Origin: Phycisphaerales bacterium UBA3158
Lineage (GTDB): Bacteria > Planctomycetota > Phycisphaerae > Phycisphaerales > SM1A02
Assembly (NCBI GenBank): GCA_002364555.1
Contig: DEYM01000056.1
Location: forward strand, 1 to 21,341
Direction of reading: 5' to 3'
Length of the DNA: 21,341 nt
The notes beneath the pieces were generated by a model, which was not told where the DNA came from, searched no databases, and saw nothing but the letters and a program-made list of their open reading frames with translations. Shown here in pieces: positions 1 through 6,048 of this stretch; position 1 is the first letter of the stretch; the number at the start of each line of letters is the position of its first letter. Position numbers and translations under genes: made by a program.

Positions 1-252
1 CACGAGTTCCAGGCAGTACTCGCCGAAGCAGCAGGCGCCGAAGAGGATAATGCACCAGGCGGCATCCTCGTTGCAGGTGGAGTCGATCCCGAAGAACTTG
101 CCGCCCATCGATGAACACTCGTCCTGGGAGATCAAGTCGTAGCAGATCTCGTACTCCACACAGCAGGCGCCGTATTGGTCCGCTGTTGCACTGGATGCCA
201 GAAGCAGGGTGCTCATCAGGATGATTGAAGCAATCAATCGAATCACGATCAT
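1..252 (-). CDS. Secreted Cys-rich GACC-repeat protein (5' part, cut by window edge)
   Basis: An open frame of 84 codons runs from ATG at 252-250 to the window edge without a stop, so the C-terminus is missing. AGGAAGAG directly precedes the ATG and could serve as ribosome binding site. Residues 1-24 form a signal peptide: a hydrophobic core (IASIILMSTLLLASS) ending in ATA before DQYGACC. The mature part is Cys-rich. A GACC unit begins at residue 28, followed by C37, C46, the GGKFFG segment and C60, and a second GACC begins at residue 72. This spacing resembles the GACC...C...C...GG.F.G...C repeats often seen in exported planctomycete proteins. It is probably exported and disulfide-bonded; its function is unknown. 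The assignment rests on pattern recognition only. Confidence 0.75.
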   Translation of the reverse strand, partial: MIVIRLIASIILMSTLLLASSATADQYGACCVEYEICYDLISQDECSSMGGKFFGIDSTCNEDAAWCIILFGACCFGEYCLELV

Positions 253-293
253 CTCTTCCTATCGAAGGTGAACTCCCATTCGGTAGACAGCGG

Positions 294-324
294 CTGATGG
301 TGCGGATCAACGGCCACCCATCAG
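294..324. repeat. 7-bp inverted repeat between the Cys-rich gene and the MnmE-like gene
   Basis: CTGATGG (294-300) and CCATCAG (318-324) are perfect inverted copies around a 17-nt loop. The repeat lies in the 122-bp gap between the MnmE-like stop (375) and the Cys-rich gene start (252). No T-run follows on either strand, so it is not a canonical terminator. It could be a leader structure or a chance repeat. No convincing promoter was seen elsewhere in the gap. Confidence 0.35.
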
Positions 325-374
325 AAACGACAAGAAACCAACCAATTCCAGTCAGCGGTCGTTGTTTCAACCCA

Positions 375-1346
375 TTAGCCGTTGATGGGGGTCTGGTCTT
401 CAAGGCCGGGGAACCGCCACGGTCTGTTTGATCCAAGATCCATCATGGGCACCAGATGTTCCCGTACGCATTCGACCAGTTCGACGAGCCCTTCACCGGT
501 ATGTGCGGATACGCAGACATCGGCATCCCGACAGAGCCCCAAATCGCTCCTGAGCGAGAGTCGAAGATCGGGTTCTCGATCCGTCTCGATCCAGGACGAC
601 GACATGTCTCTGGCGAGAATGAGCATGTCCGCCTTCTCGATGAGCTGTTCCGTCCGGCTCATCGCATCCATCTCGATGCTGTCTTCGCTGGTTCGTTGGC
701 CGGGCGTATCGTGCCAGCGGACCACCAGTCCACCCAGTTCGATCAGCGTGGAGACGTAGTCGCGAGTCGTGCCCGGCTCATCCATGGTGATCGCGACATC
801 GCGCCCGGTCAGCAAGTTCAGCAGTGAACTCTTGCCGATGTTTGGGGGCCCCAGGACGACGACACTCGGTGGTGTGAGCATTCGATTGAGCCGATTCGAT
901 CTGGCATCGTCAGCGTCGTCCCATGATTCGCAGTCGGCCCATCGTTCCGGTTGCTTGAGCAGCAGGTCGATCGCCAGTGGACTGGCTGCCGTCGAGATCG
1001 CCTTCATGGCAGCGGCCTCGATGACATTGCGGGCTTCGGGAAACAGAGATTTCGGCGTCATGTCCGGATCATGTATCGCACCGGCATCCTCCAAGGCGGC
1101 CAGCAGCCGTTGGCGAATTCGAAGTCCGCCATGAGGCATGAGCTGGGCGCAGTCCGGGGCCGGTATGGAAACAAGCCCTCGATCGATGCCGGCCAGATTC
1201 GAGAGTCGAAGCGTTCCAGCAGGCCACTTCGAGTGACCTGTGATGATGTTGAGTACAGGCGTGATGTCGCCTGTGAGCTGGATGATGGAGACAGCCCCTG
1301 TCTCGGGAGCGGTCATCATGGCGGCACGACAGTGACCGGAACTCAT
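375..1346 (-). CDS. MnmE/TrmE-like GTPase, truncated and degenerate
   Basis: The start is taken at ATG 1346-1344, 4 nt after the coaX stop, because the frame from there (MSSGHCRAAMM then TAPETG) aligns with the usual MnmE N-terminus. The protein has 323 aa; typical MnmE has about 450. Its order is an N-terminal folate-binding-like domain (SIIQLTG; MPHGGLRIRQRLL matching the MnmE HGG segment), a short helical part, and a GTPase domain. The P-loop GPPNIGKS is at 166-173, GTTRD at 192-196, DTPG at 213-216 and the G5-like SAHTG at 280-284. The G4 NKxD motif is not seen; LRSD (265-268) occupies that place. The C-terminal helical segment with the catalytic C-x-G-K motif of true MnmE is absent, as the chain ends in PGLEDQTPING. 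It is probably translationally coupled to coaX. The family call is solid, but a role in U34 tRNA modification with MnmG is doubtful. Confidence 0.8.
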   Translation of the reverse strand: MSSGHCRAAMMTAPETGAVSIIQLTGDITPVLNIITGHSKWPAGTLRLSNLAGIDRGLVSIPAPDCAQLMPHGGLRIRQRLLAALEDAGAIHDPDMTPKSLFPEARNVIEAAAMKAISTAASPLAIDLLLKQPERWADCESWDDADDARSNRLNRMLTPPSVVVLGPPNIGKSSLLNLLTGRDVAITMDEPGTTRDYVSTLIELGGLVVRWHDTPGQRTSEDSIEMDAMSRTEQLIEKADMLILARDMSSSWIETDREPDLRLSLRSDLGLCRDADVCVSAHTGEGLVELVECVREHLVPMMDLGSNRPWRFPGLEDQTPING

Positions 1347-1350
1347 CGCG

Positions 1351-2160
1351 TCATTCCGCCGAGTTGTCTTCGGTGAGATCGTTCGTGTCGCCTGCCAGTG
1401 CATGTCGGGCACAGGCGGCTATTCCAATGAGAGTCAGGTTGGTCACGACGCGGTCGATGAGTTCATCATCTCCGAAGAGCGCCTCGGCATCTCCGCCAGT
1501 GGCGATCACCATCGGAAACGCGCCATATTCAGCGGCATACTGCTCAACCAGCTTCCAGACCAGTCCTCGAATGCCCGCGGCGACGCCCATGAGCATGGCA
1601 TCACCCGTCGACTTGCCGAATGCGCCGTTGTCGGGTTTTCTGAATTCCATCTCAGGCAGGGCGTCCGTGAATTCATGCAGTGCCTTGAGCTGCATGTTGG
1701 TGCCCGGGGCGATCGCGCCACCGTGGAAGGTCCCTTCGCCATCGATGAAATCAACCGTGACGGCGGTGCCGGCATCGACGATTATGCAGGCCTGTTGGAC
1801 CGATTCCCAGGCTGCCAACGCATTGAGGAGCCGATCGGTACCCGTGATGGTCTCGGGATCGAGGTTGACCATCATCGGGATCGGGACATCCTGGCCGATT
1901 CGATAGATGTCCTGCGACAGCTGTCCATTGAGTGCGGATGAGAGCCTCAGGGCGGCTGGCTCATTCACATCAGCCATCAGGATGGAGCCGTTTCCCGACT
2001 CCTCGAGACGTTTCCAGAGTTCGACCACCCGCTCCACGGCACCAGCCAGATCATCGTTGGAGAAGCAGGTTGGGGCACCGCAGGTCCCACCTTCCACGGA
2101 AGCGATGTGGGTTCGGGTATTCCCGATGCTGATGACGACAAGCTGTGTATCTGTGCTCAT
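1351..2160 (-). CDS. coaX: Type III pantothenate kinase
   Basis: This enzyme phosphorylates pantothenate with ATP in the first step of cytoplasmic coenzyme A synthesis. The start is taken at ATG 2160-2158 (MSTDTQLVV); a longer open frame upstream overlaps folD and is not family-like. A TACACT hexamer ends exactly 6 nt before this ATG, fitting a leaderless mRNA. Family marks are the IGNTRT phosphate loop (residues 12-17), TGTDRLLNALAA, VDAGTAVTVDF and HGGAIAPG. The Asp that normally opens the DxGNT motif is Ser11 here (ISIGNT), while the later conserved Asp residues in GTDR and VDAGT are present. Length (269 aa) is normal. The MnmE-like gene follows after 4 nt. The family assignment is firm; the Ser for Asp change leaves activity open. 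Confidence 0.88.
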   Translation of the reverse strand: MSTDTQLVVISIGNTRTHIASVEGGTCGAPTCFSNDDLAGAVERVVELWKRLEESGNGSILMADVNEPAALRLSSALNGQLSQDIYRIGQDVPIPMMVNLDPETITGTDRLLNALAAWESVQQACIIVDAGTAVTVDFIDGEGTFHGGAIAPGTNMQLKALHEFTDALPEMEFRKPDNGAFGKSTGDAMLMGVAAGIRGLVWKLVEQYAAEYGAFPMVIATGGDAEALFGDDELIDRVVTNLTLIGIAACARHALAGDTNDLTEDNSAE

Positions 2161-2166
2161 GGCCAT

Positions 2167-2172
2167 AGTGTA
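2167..2172 (-). promoter_or_regulatory. TACACT -10 element for coaX (leaderless spacing)
   Basis: TACACT on the minus strand is followed by ATGGCC and then the coaX ATG. The 6-nt gap would place transcription initiation at or next to the start codon. No Shine-Dalgarno is visible. The 46-bp coaX/folD gap leaves little room for leaders. Confidence 0.55.
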
Positions 2173-2194
2173 GGGCAGCATCGGAAGGACCGGG

Positions 2195-2200
2195 TATCCT
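2195..2200 (+). promoter_or_regulatory. TATCCT -10 element for folD (leaderless spacing)
   Basis: TATCCT is followed by GCTGGC and the folD ATG at 2207. Spacing is the same 6 nt as at coaX, divergently oriented in the same short intergenic region. No ribosome binding site is seen between hexamer and ATG. Confidence 0.55.
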
Positions 2201-2206
2201 GCTGGC

Positions 2207-3082
2207 ATGGACGTCTCAGAGACAGGTCGAATCATCGATGGAAGGGCGATCGCCAGCCGTGTCAGGGAGACGCTCCTCGAGCGGACCTCGGCATTGAAGG
2301 CCTCGGGTTCACCCGTCCGGCTCGATGCGGTCATGGTTGGAACCAATCAGTCCGCTGGAGTCTATGCGACCAACCAGGCCCGGATGTGTGATGAGGTCGG
2401 CATCGAGTACAGGCTGCATGAACTCTCCGGTGACATCACCCAGGCCGATCTCGAGAACTACATCGACGGATTGAACGCTGCACCGGAAGTGACGGCCATC
2501 ATGCTCCACATGCCATTGCCTGATGGAATCAAGACGGAGCAGGTCCAGTCGCGAATCATCGATGCCAAGGATGTCGAGGGTGTGAACCCCGCCAACATCG
2601 GCAATGTGCTCTACGGTCGACGAAGCCTGGTTCCATGCACTGCGTTGGCGACGATGACGCTCATCGAATCGACGGGCATCGAACTTCCCGGCAAGAAGGT
2701 GGTCTGCATCGGTGCCAGCAACATCGTCGGAAAGCCCGTCGCGGTTCTGCTGATGCGAGCCGAGGCGACCGTCATATCGACCAATATCCACACACCCGAC
2801 ATCAAGTCGCTGTGTCGCGACGCTGACGTGCTCGTTTCGGCGGTTGGCAAGCCCGGTCTCGTGACGCAAGACATGGTCAGGCCCGGTGCCGTGATCATCG
2901 ATGTGGGCATCACCCGAGTGACGGATGAACAGACCGGTCGTCGACACACCGTCGGAGATGTCGACTTCGATCGCGTCTCGAAGATCGCCGGCTGGATCAC
3001 GCCGGTTCCGGGCGGTGTCGGGCCAGTCACCGTGGCCATGCTTCTGCGAAACACGGTCGAAGCTGCTGATCGAACGGGCTGA
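2207..3082 (+). CDS. folD: FolD-type methylene-THF dehydrogenase/cyclohydrolase with altered active site
   Basis: FolD interconverts 5,10-methylene-, methenyl- and 10-formyl-THF in the cytoplasm. The 291-aa chain is full length and collinear with FolD. It has the N-terminal folate domain, MLHMPLPDG (99-107), KDVEG (121-125), the Rossmann segment GASNIVGKP (169-177), DADVLVSAVGKPG and the C-terminal WITPVPGGVGPVT. Key positions differ from the family: Tyr53 is kept, but the catalytic Lys of YxxxK is Gln57 (YATNQ), the Gln of the QLPLP motif is His101, the second Asp of KDVDG is Glu124, the Arg of GRSNIVG is Ala170, and PCTP is PCTA. Loss of that Lys suggests a weakened or absent cyclohydrolase step, and loss of the Arg suggests changed NADP preference. 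A different C1 substrate is also possible. The fold and family are secure; the exact activity is not. Confidence 0.85.
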   Translation: MDVSETGRIIDGRAIASRVRETLLERTSALKASGSPVRLDAVMVGTNQSAGVYATNQARMCDEVGIEYRLHELSGDITQADLENYIDGLNAAPEVTAIMLHMPLPDGIKTEQVQSRIIDAKDVEGVNPANIGNVLYGRRSLVPCTALATMTLIESTGIELPGKKVVCIGASNIVGKPVAVLLMRAEATVISTNIHTPDIKSLCRDADVLVSAVGKPGLVTQDMVRPGAVIIDVGITRVTDEQTGRRHTVGDVDFDRVSKIAGWITPVPGGVGPVTVAMLLRNTVEAADRTG

Positions 3083-3099
3083 TCGATCCGACGATCAGC
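3078..3099. terminator. Hairpin shared by the convergent folD and purC stops
   Basis: GCTGATCG (3078-3085) pairs with CGATCAGC (3092-3099) around a 6-nt loop. The folD stop (3080-3082) and purC stop (3095-3097) both lie inside the stem. Position suggests a compact bidirectional terminator, but neither side has a T-tract, so intrinsic termination is uncertain. Confidence 0.45.
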
Positions 3100-4042
3100 T
3101 GAACAGCCGTTGGCCTGCTTCGTCGTAGCGGCTCAGTGAATCCCGTATCACATCCTCAGGCAAGGCCGGACCGGGCGGAGTCTTGTCCCAGTCGCCACGA
3201 TCGCAGATGGCCTGGAGCCAGTTGCGGACGTACTGCTTGTCGAATGATTCCTGGTCTCGACCAGCTTCATACTTTTCGGCCGGCCAATAACGGCTCGAGT
3301 CGGGTGTCAGTACCTCATCGATGAGAAGGAGCTCATCCGTGGGTTGACCGTCCATGTCGAGTGCGAATCCGAATTCGAATTTGGTATCCGCCAGGATCAG
3401 GCCCTTTGGAAGGGCGTATTCGGCTGCCTTGGTGTAGATCTCGAGAGAGATATCCCGCAGCTTCGCCATCACGCTGCTGCCGGCGATTTCGCAGGCCTGC
3501 TGAAAATCGATGTTTTCGTCATGACCTTCCGTGGCCTTGGTTGACGGTGTGAAGATCGGTTCGGGAAGCTTCTGGCATTGGGTCATGCCTTCTGGAAGTT
3601 CGATGCCGCAGACTTTTCCGGTCTGCTGGTATTCCTTCCAGCCACTACCTGCCAGATAGCCTCTGACGACACATTCGATTGGTACGACGTGGGTCGCGCG
3701 ACCGAGCATCATGCGTCCTTCGACACTGGGCCAATGACATTCATCGAGACCGGGCACGTCCTCGGGCTTGGTTGAGAGCAGGTGGTCGGAGATGATGTCC
3801 TGTTCACGAACCCAGCTGAACCATTCGGTGCTGATGCGAGTGAGTGCCTGGCCCTTGCCCGGGATGGAATTGGGAAGCACCACATCGAAGGCGCTGATCC
3901 GGTCGCTGGCGACGATCAGCAGTGCCGGGGGTCTTCCCGGGGTTCCCGGAACCTCGTAGAGATCCCTGACCTTGCCTTGTCGGCGGCCTGGAAGTGGCAG
4001 ATCGGTGTCATAAACAGCATTCGATGAGGTCGTCGTCATCAT
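3095..4042 (-). CDS. purC: Phosphoribosylaminoimidazole-succinocarboxamide synthase (SAICAR synthetase)
   Basis: The enzyme joins CAIR and aspartate with ATP in de novo purine synthesis. At 315 aa it is the long form of the family (about 300 residues, as in yeast Ade1) rather than the short 240-aa enterobacterial form. Visible motifs are GRRQGKVRDLYEV near the N-terminus, VASDRISAFDVVLP, the ECVVRGYLAGSGWKEY core, TPSTKATEGHDENI, LADTKFEFG and LIDEVLTPDSSRYWPA. Two ATG codons are adjacent at 4042 and 4039. AGGGAG at 4046-4051 lies 3 nt from the first and 6 nt from the second, so the second may be used. The gene converges on folD with a 12-bp gap. TACACT further upstream, at the position of the AGTGTA on the plus strand near 4097, could be the -10 of a roughly 50-nt leader. 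Confidence in function is high. Confidence 0.95.
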   Translation of the reverse strand: MMTTTSSNAVYDTDLPLPGRRQGKVRDLYEVPGTPGRPPALLIVASDRISAFDVVLPNSIPGKGQALTRISTEWFSWVREQDIISDHLLSTKPEDVPGLDECHWPSVEGRMMLGRATHVVPIECVVRGYLAGSGWKEYQQTGKVCGIELPEGMTQCQKLPEPIFTPSTKATEGHDENIDFQQACEIAGSSVMAKLRDISLEIYTKAAEYALPKGLILADTKFEFGFALDMDGQPTDELLLIDEVLTPDSSRYWPAEKYEAGRDQESFDKQYVRNWLQAICDRGDWDKTPPGPALPEDVIRDSLSRYDEAGQRLFS

Positions 4043-4130
4043 CGGCTCCCTACGATATTCGGTGCATTTGAAGGGTTATGTTTCAGTGCCAATAAAGTGT
4101 AGCAGGATCGGTTCCATCTGCTGGCTAGGC

Positions 4131-4136
4131 TATCAT
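4131..4136 (+). promoter_or_regulatory. Possible -10 (TATCAT) of the GH10-like/comEA/mfd operon
   Basis: TATCAT lies 62 nt before the ATG at 4199 and is flanked by GGC and GCC. No good -35 was found at normal spacing. It would give a leader of about 56 nt containing AAAAGG (4180-4185) as a weak, rather distant ribosome binding site. Confidence 0.3.
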
Positions 4137-4198
4137 GCCAGCCTGTTCCGACTGTTCGATGCAGCCGGGGCACCCCTCAGAAAAGGTCCTCTCTCTCC

Positions 4199-5698
4199 AT
4201 GCTCCAGTTCGCGGTGTTCAAAGATTCGGCTCCTGCAGACGATTGGTCCCTGAACCATGCTCGTCTGCTGGATCGCGATGATCTGGTCGTTCCCGGGGAG
4301 ATCGATTTCAAGAATGGCTTGATCAACTGCAATCGTCGGGGTGTCCGACCGACGGCGTTGCTGCTTCAGTACGACGCGGGTGATTCCGGACGTCTGTCGC
4401 TGCAGACCTGTCTTCTGCCGCATCGAGAGAAGCCCTACATCCTGAGCGTGGAACTGGCTCGACATCGAATCGCGATCTTCCTGGCCCAGGCTGAAATCTG
4501 GCAGATGCATCTGAGTCAGGAGCATCCCGCCATGGCGATGGTCCAGTCTGCTCGTCAGATCTTCACCCGCGCGATGGTCACACCCGATCCGGTCAAGGCG
4601 GATGCCAACGGTTTCAAGGCTCTTGGTCTTGCCTTGAAGGCATCGGAACTTCTGGCGTTGGCCCATGCCGAGGTCCTCATTCACCGACGGTACAAGGAGC
4701 GTCCCGCTAGTCGGGCAACGTTCGGAACCGCGGTGTGGCCCAAGCAGGCGGGGCCAGTCCTGCAGGACTTCGTCAAGAACAAGTTGAACTTCGAACTGGT
4801 CCGGATCCCCATGGAGTGGGGTGTCGTCTGTCCGCAGGAAGGCGTCTACGATTGGGAGAAGTTCGACCGCTGGGTGGAATGGGCCGTCGAGTCCAAGTGC
4901 ATGATCATTGCCGGGCCGCTTGTCAATTTCAATCCCGGTCGCATGCCACTCTGGATGGAGCAGTACAAGAACGACTTCGGCGAGATCTGCGATCGGGCCT
5001 ACGACTACGTTCAGAATGTCGTCCAGCGATATGGCGACAACATCGGGATGTACAGCGTACTGGCCGGGGTGCAGACCAATCTGGACTATCAGCTGAACCT
5101 CAAGCAGATGATCGATCTGGTCCGGACGCTTGCTCTGGTCGTCAGGCAGGGGCAGCGCAATCGACGCGTGATGGTCGAACTGAATCATCTCTGGGGCGAA
5201 TATCTGGCCACCGAGCGAGACGCCGTCGCGCCCATCAGCTTCATTGAACAGCTGCTTCAGGAAGGCATCAGACTCGATGCCGTCGGACTGCAGATACTCT
5301 TCGGTGATGCCCGGCATGCGATGCCGACCCGAGATCTGATGGAGTTGAGCAAGCTTGTCGATCGTTTCCTCCATCTCGAGCCCAAGCTTGTGATATCCAG
5401 TCTTGGTGTTCCGGATTCCGTCGTTGACGAGAACGCCGGATGGTGGCATTCTCGGTGGTCTCCAGAACGGCAGGCACGATGGGTCAGCCAGGCGTTGATG
5501 TTGCTTCTCTCGAAGCCCTTCGTCGAAGCAGCCATCTGCAGCGATCTCTACGACCACGAACTGACCGTTCCGGCCGGGGGTGGATTGCTGTCCGTCGATG
5601 GCAAGCCCAAACCGGTCTTGAAAAGCTGGGTGGCCTTGAAGAAGTACCTCTCGAAACCACTTGGAAGACGCATGAAGAGCTCCGATACGGCCTCATGA
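4199..5698 (+). CDS. GH10-like TIM-barrel protein, probable pseudoenzyme or altered hydrolase
   Basis: The 499-aa protein has no signal peptide. Residues 1-170 form an N-terminal region without a recognised family. From about residue 174 the chain reads like a GH10 xylanase barrel: FGTAVWP (175-181), NFELVRIPMEWGVVCPQEG with YDWEKFDRWVEWA (197-229), GPLVNFNPGRMPLWM (239-253), and a C-terminal GGLLSVDGKPKPVL (461-474). By position, the acid/base motif WDVVNE corresponds to YSVLAG (285-290). The nucleophile motif TELD corresponds to SSLG (400-403). Neither catalytic Glu is recognisable. Similar GH10-like proteins annotated as xylanases occur in planctomycetes. The stop overlaps the comEA-like ATG (ATGA), so it is the first gene of an operon ending in mfd. 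It may bind glycans or have an unknown activity; the fold call is moderately sure and the function unknown. Confidence 0.65.
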   Translation: MLQFAVFKDSAPADDWSLNHARLLDRDDLVVPGEIDFKNGLINCNRRGVRPTALLLQYDAGDSGRLSLQTCLLPHREKPYILSVELARHRIAIFLAQAEIWQMHLSQEHPAMAMVQSARQIFTRAMVTPDPVKADANGFKALGLALKASELLALAHAEVLIHRRYKERPASRATFGTAVWPKQAGPVLQDFVKNKLNFELVRIPMEWGVVCPQEGVYDWEKFDRWVEWAVESKCMIIAGPLVNFNPGRMPLWMEQYKNDFGEICDRAYDYVQNVVQRYGDNIGMYSVLAGVQTNLDYQLNLKQMIDLVRTLALVVRQGQRNRRVMVELNHLWGEYLATERDAVAPISFIEQLLQEGIRLDAVGLQILFGDARHAMPTRDLMELSKLVDRFLHLEPKLVISSLGVPDSVVDENAGWWHSRWSPERQARWVSQALMLLLSKPFVEAAICSDLYDHELTVPAGGGLLSVDGKPKPVLKSWVALKKYLSKPLGRRMKSSDTAS

Positions 5699-6048
5699 GC
5701 GAGTTCCTCTCTCGGCGTGGAGCCGTTTTGATCCTGTGTCTGATGTCCGTCCTTGTCCTGCTGACTGGAATGAGCCGTGTTTCGGTTCCGGATGCACCCA
5801 TGTCCTCTCGTGCGCTCTGGCGAATCGATCTGGCCAAGGCATCATTGCCGGAGCTTCAACTGCTTCCTGGCATCGGGCCCGTTCTGGCGGCCCGGCTTGA
5901 GGCTTGGAGGCGACGAGGTGAAAACCTCGATGCTCTGGATGACCTTCTTGACATTCACGGGATCGGTCCGCGTACCATCAGGAGTCTGCAGCCACTCGTC
6001 TCAGTGACTGCGTCTTCATCGCCTGACGAGTTCAAGAACGAAGATTGA
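5695..6048 (+). CDS. ComEA-like helix-hairpin-helix protein, membrane anchored
   Basis: The start at ATG 5695 overlaps the upstream TGA by 4 nt, which makes translational coupling likely; a longer upstream frame is only a shadow of the GH10-like gene. The 117-aa protein has one N-terminal hydrophobic segment (residues about 9-27, AVLILCLMSVLVLLTG). Two helix-hairpin-helix DNA-binding motifs follow: LLPGIGPVLAARL preceded by RIDLAKASLPEL, and IHGIGPRTIRSL. In ComEA the HhH pair binds incoming DNA at the outer face of the membrane, while other small HhH proteins have unknown roles. The S/T/E-rich C-terminal tail is short. No comEC is in the window, so a role in DNA uptake is an inference from domain layout. 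Confidence 0.8.
   Translation: MSEFLSRRGAVLILCLMSVLVLLTGMSRVSVPDAPMSSRALWRIDLAKASLPELQLLPGIGPVLAARLEAWRRRGENLDALDDLLDIHGIGPRTIRSLQPLVSVTASSSPDEFKNED

Noticed and set aside
2161..2346. 62-residue N-terminal extension of coaX
   Set aside because: It overlaps the folD coding sequence and does not resemble CoaX; the family begins at MSTDTQLVVISIGNT.
4133..5557. 474-residue open frame on the minus strand
   Set aside because: It lies antisense to the GH10-like gene, has no recognisable domain and arises from the codon bias of the real gene, which overlaps its neighbour by ATGA in a coherent operon.
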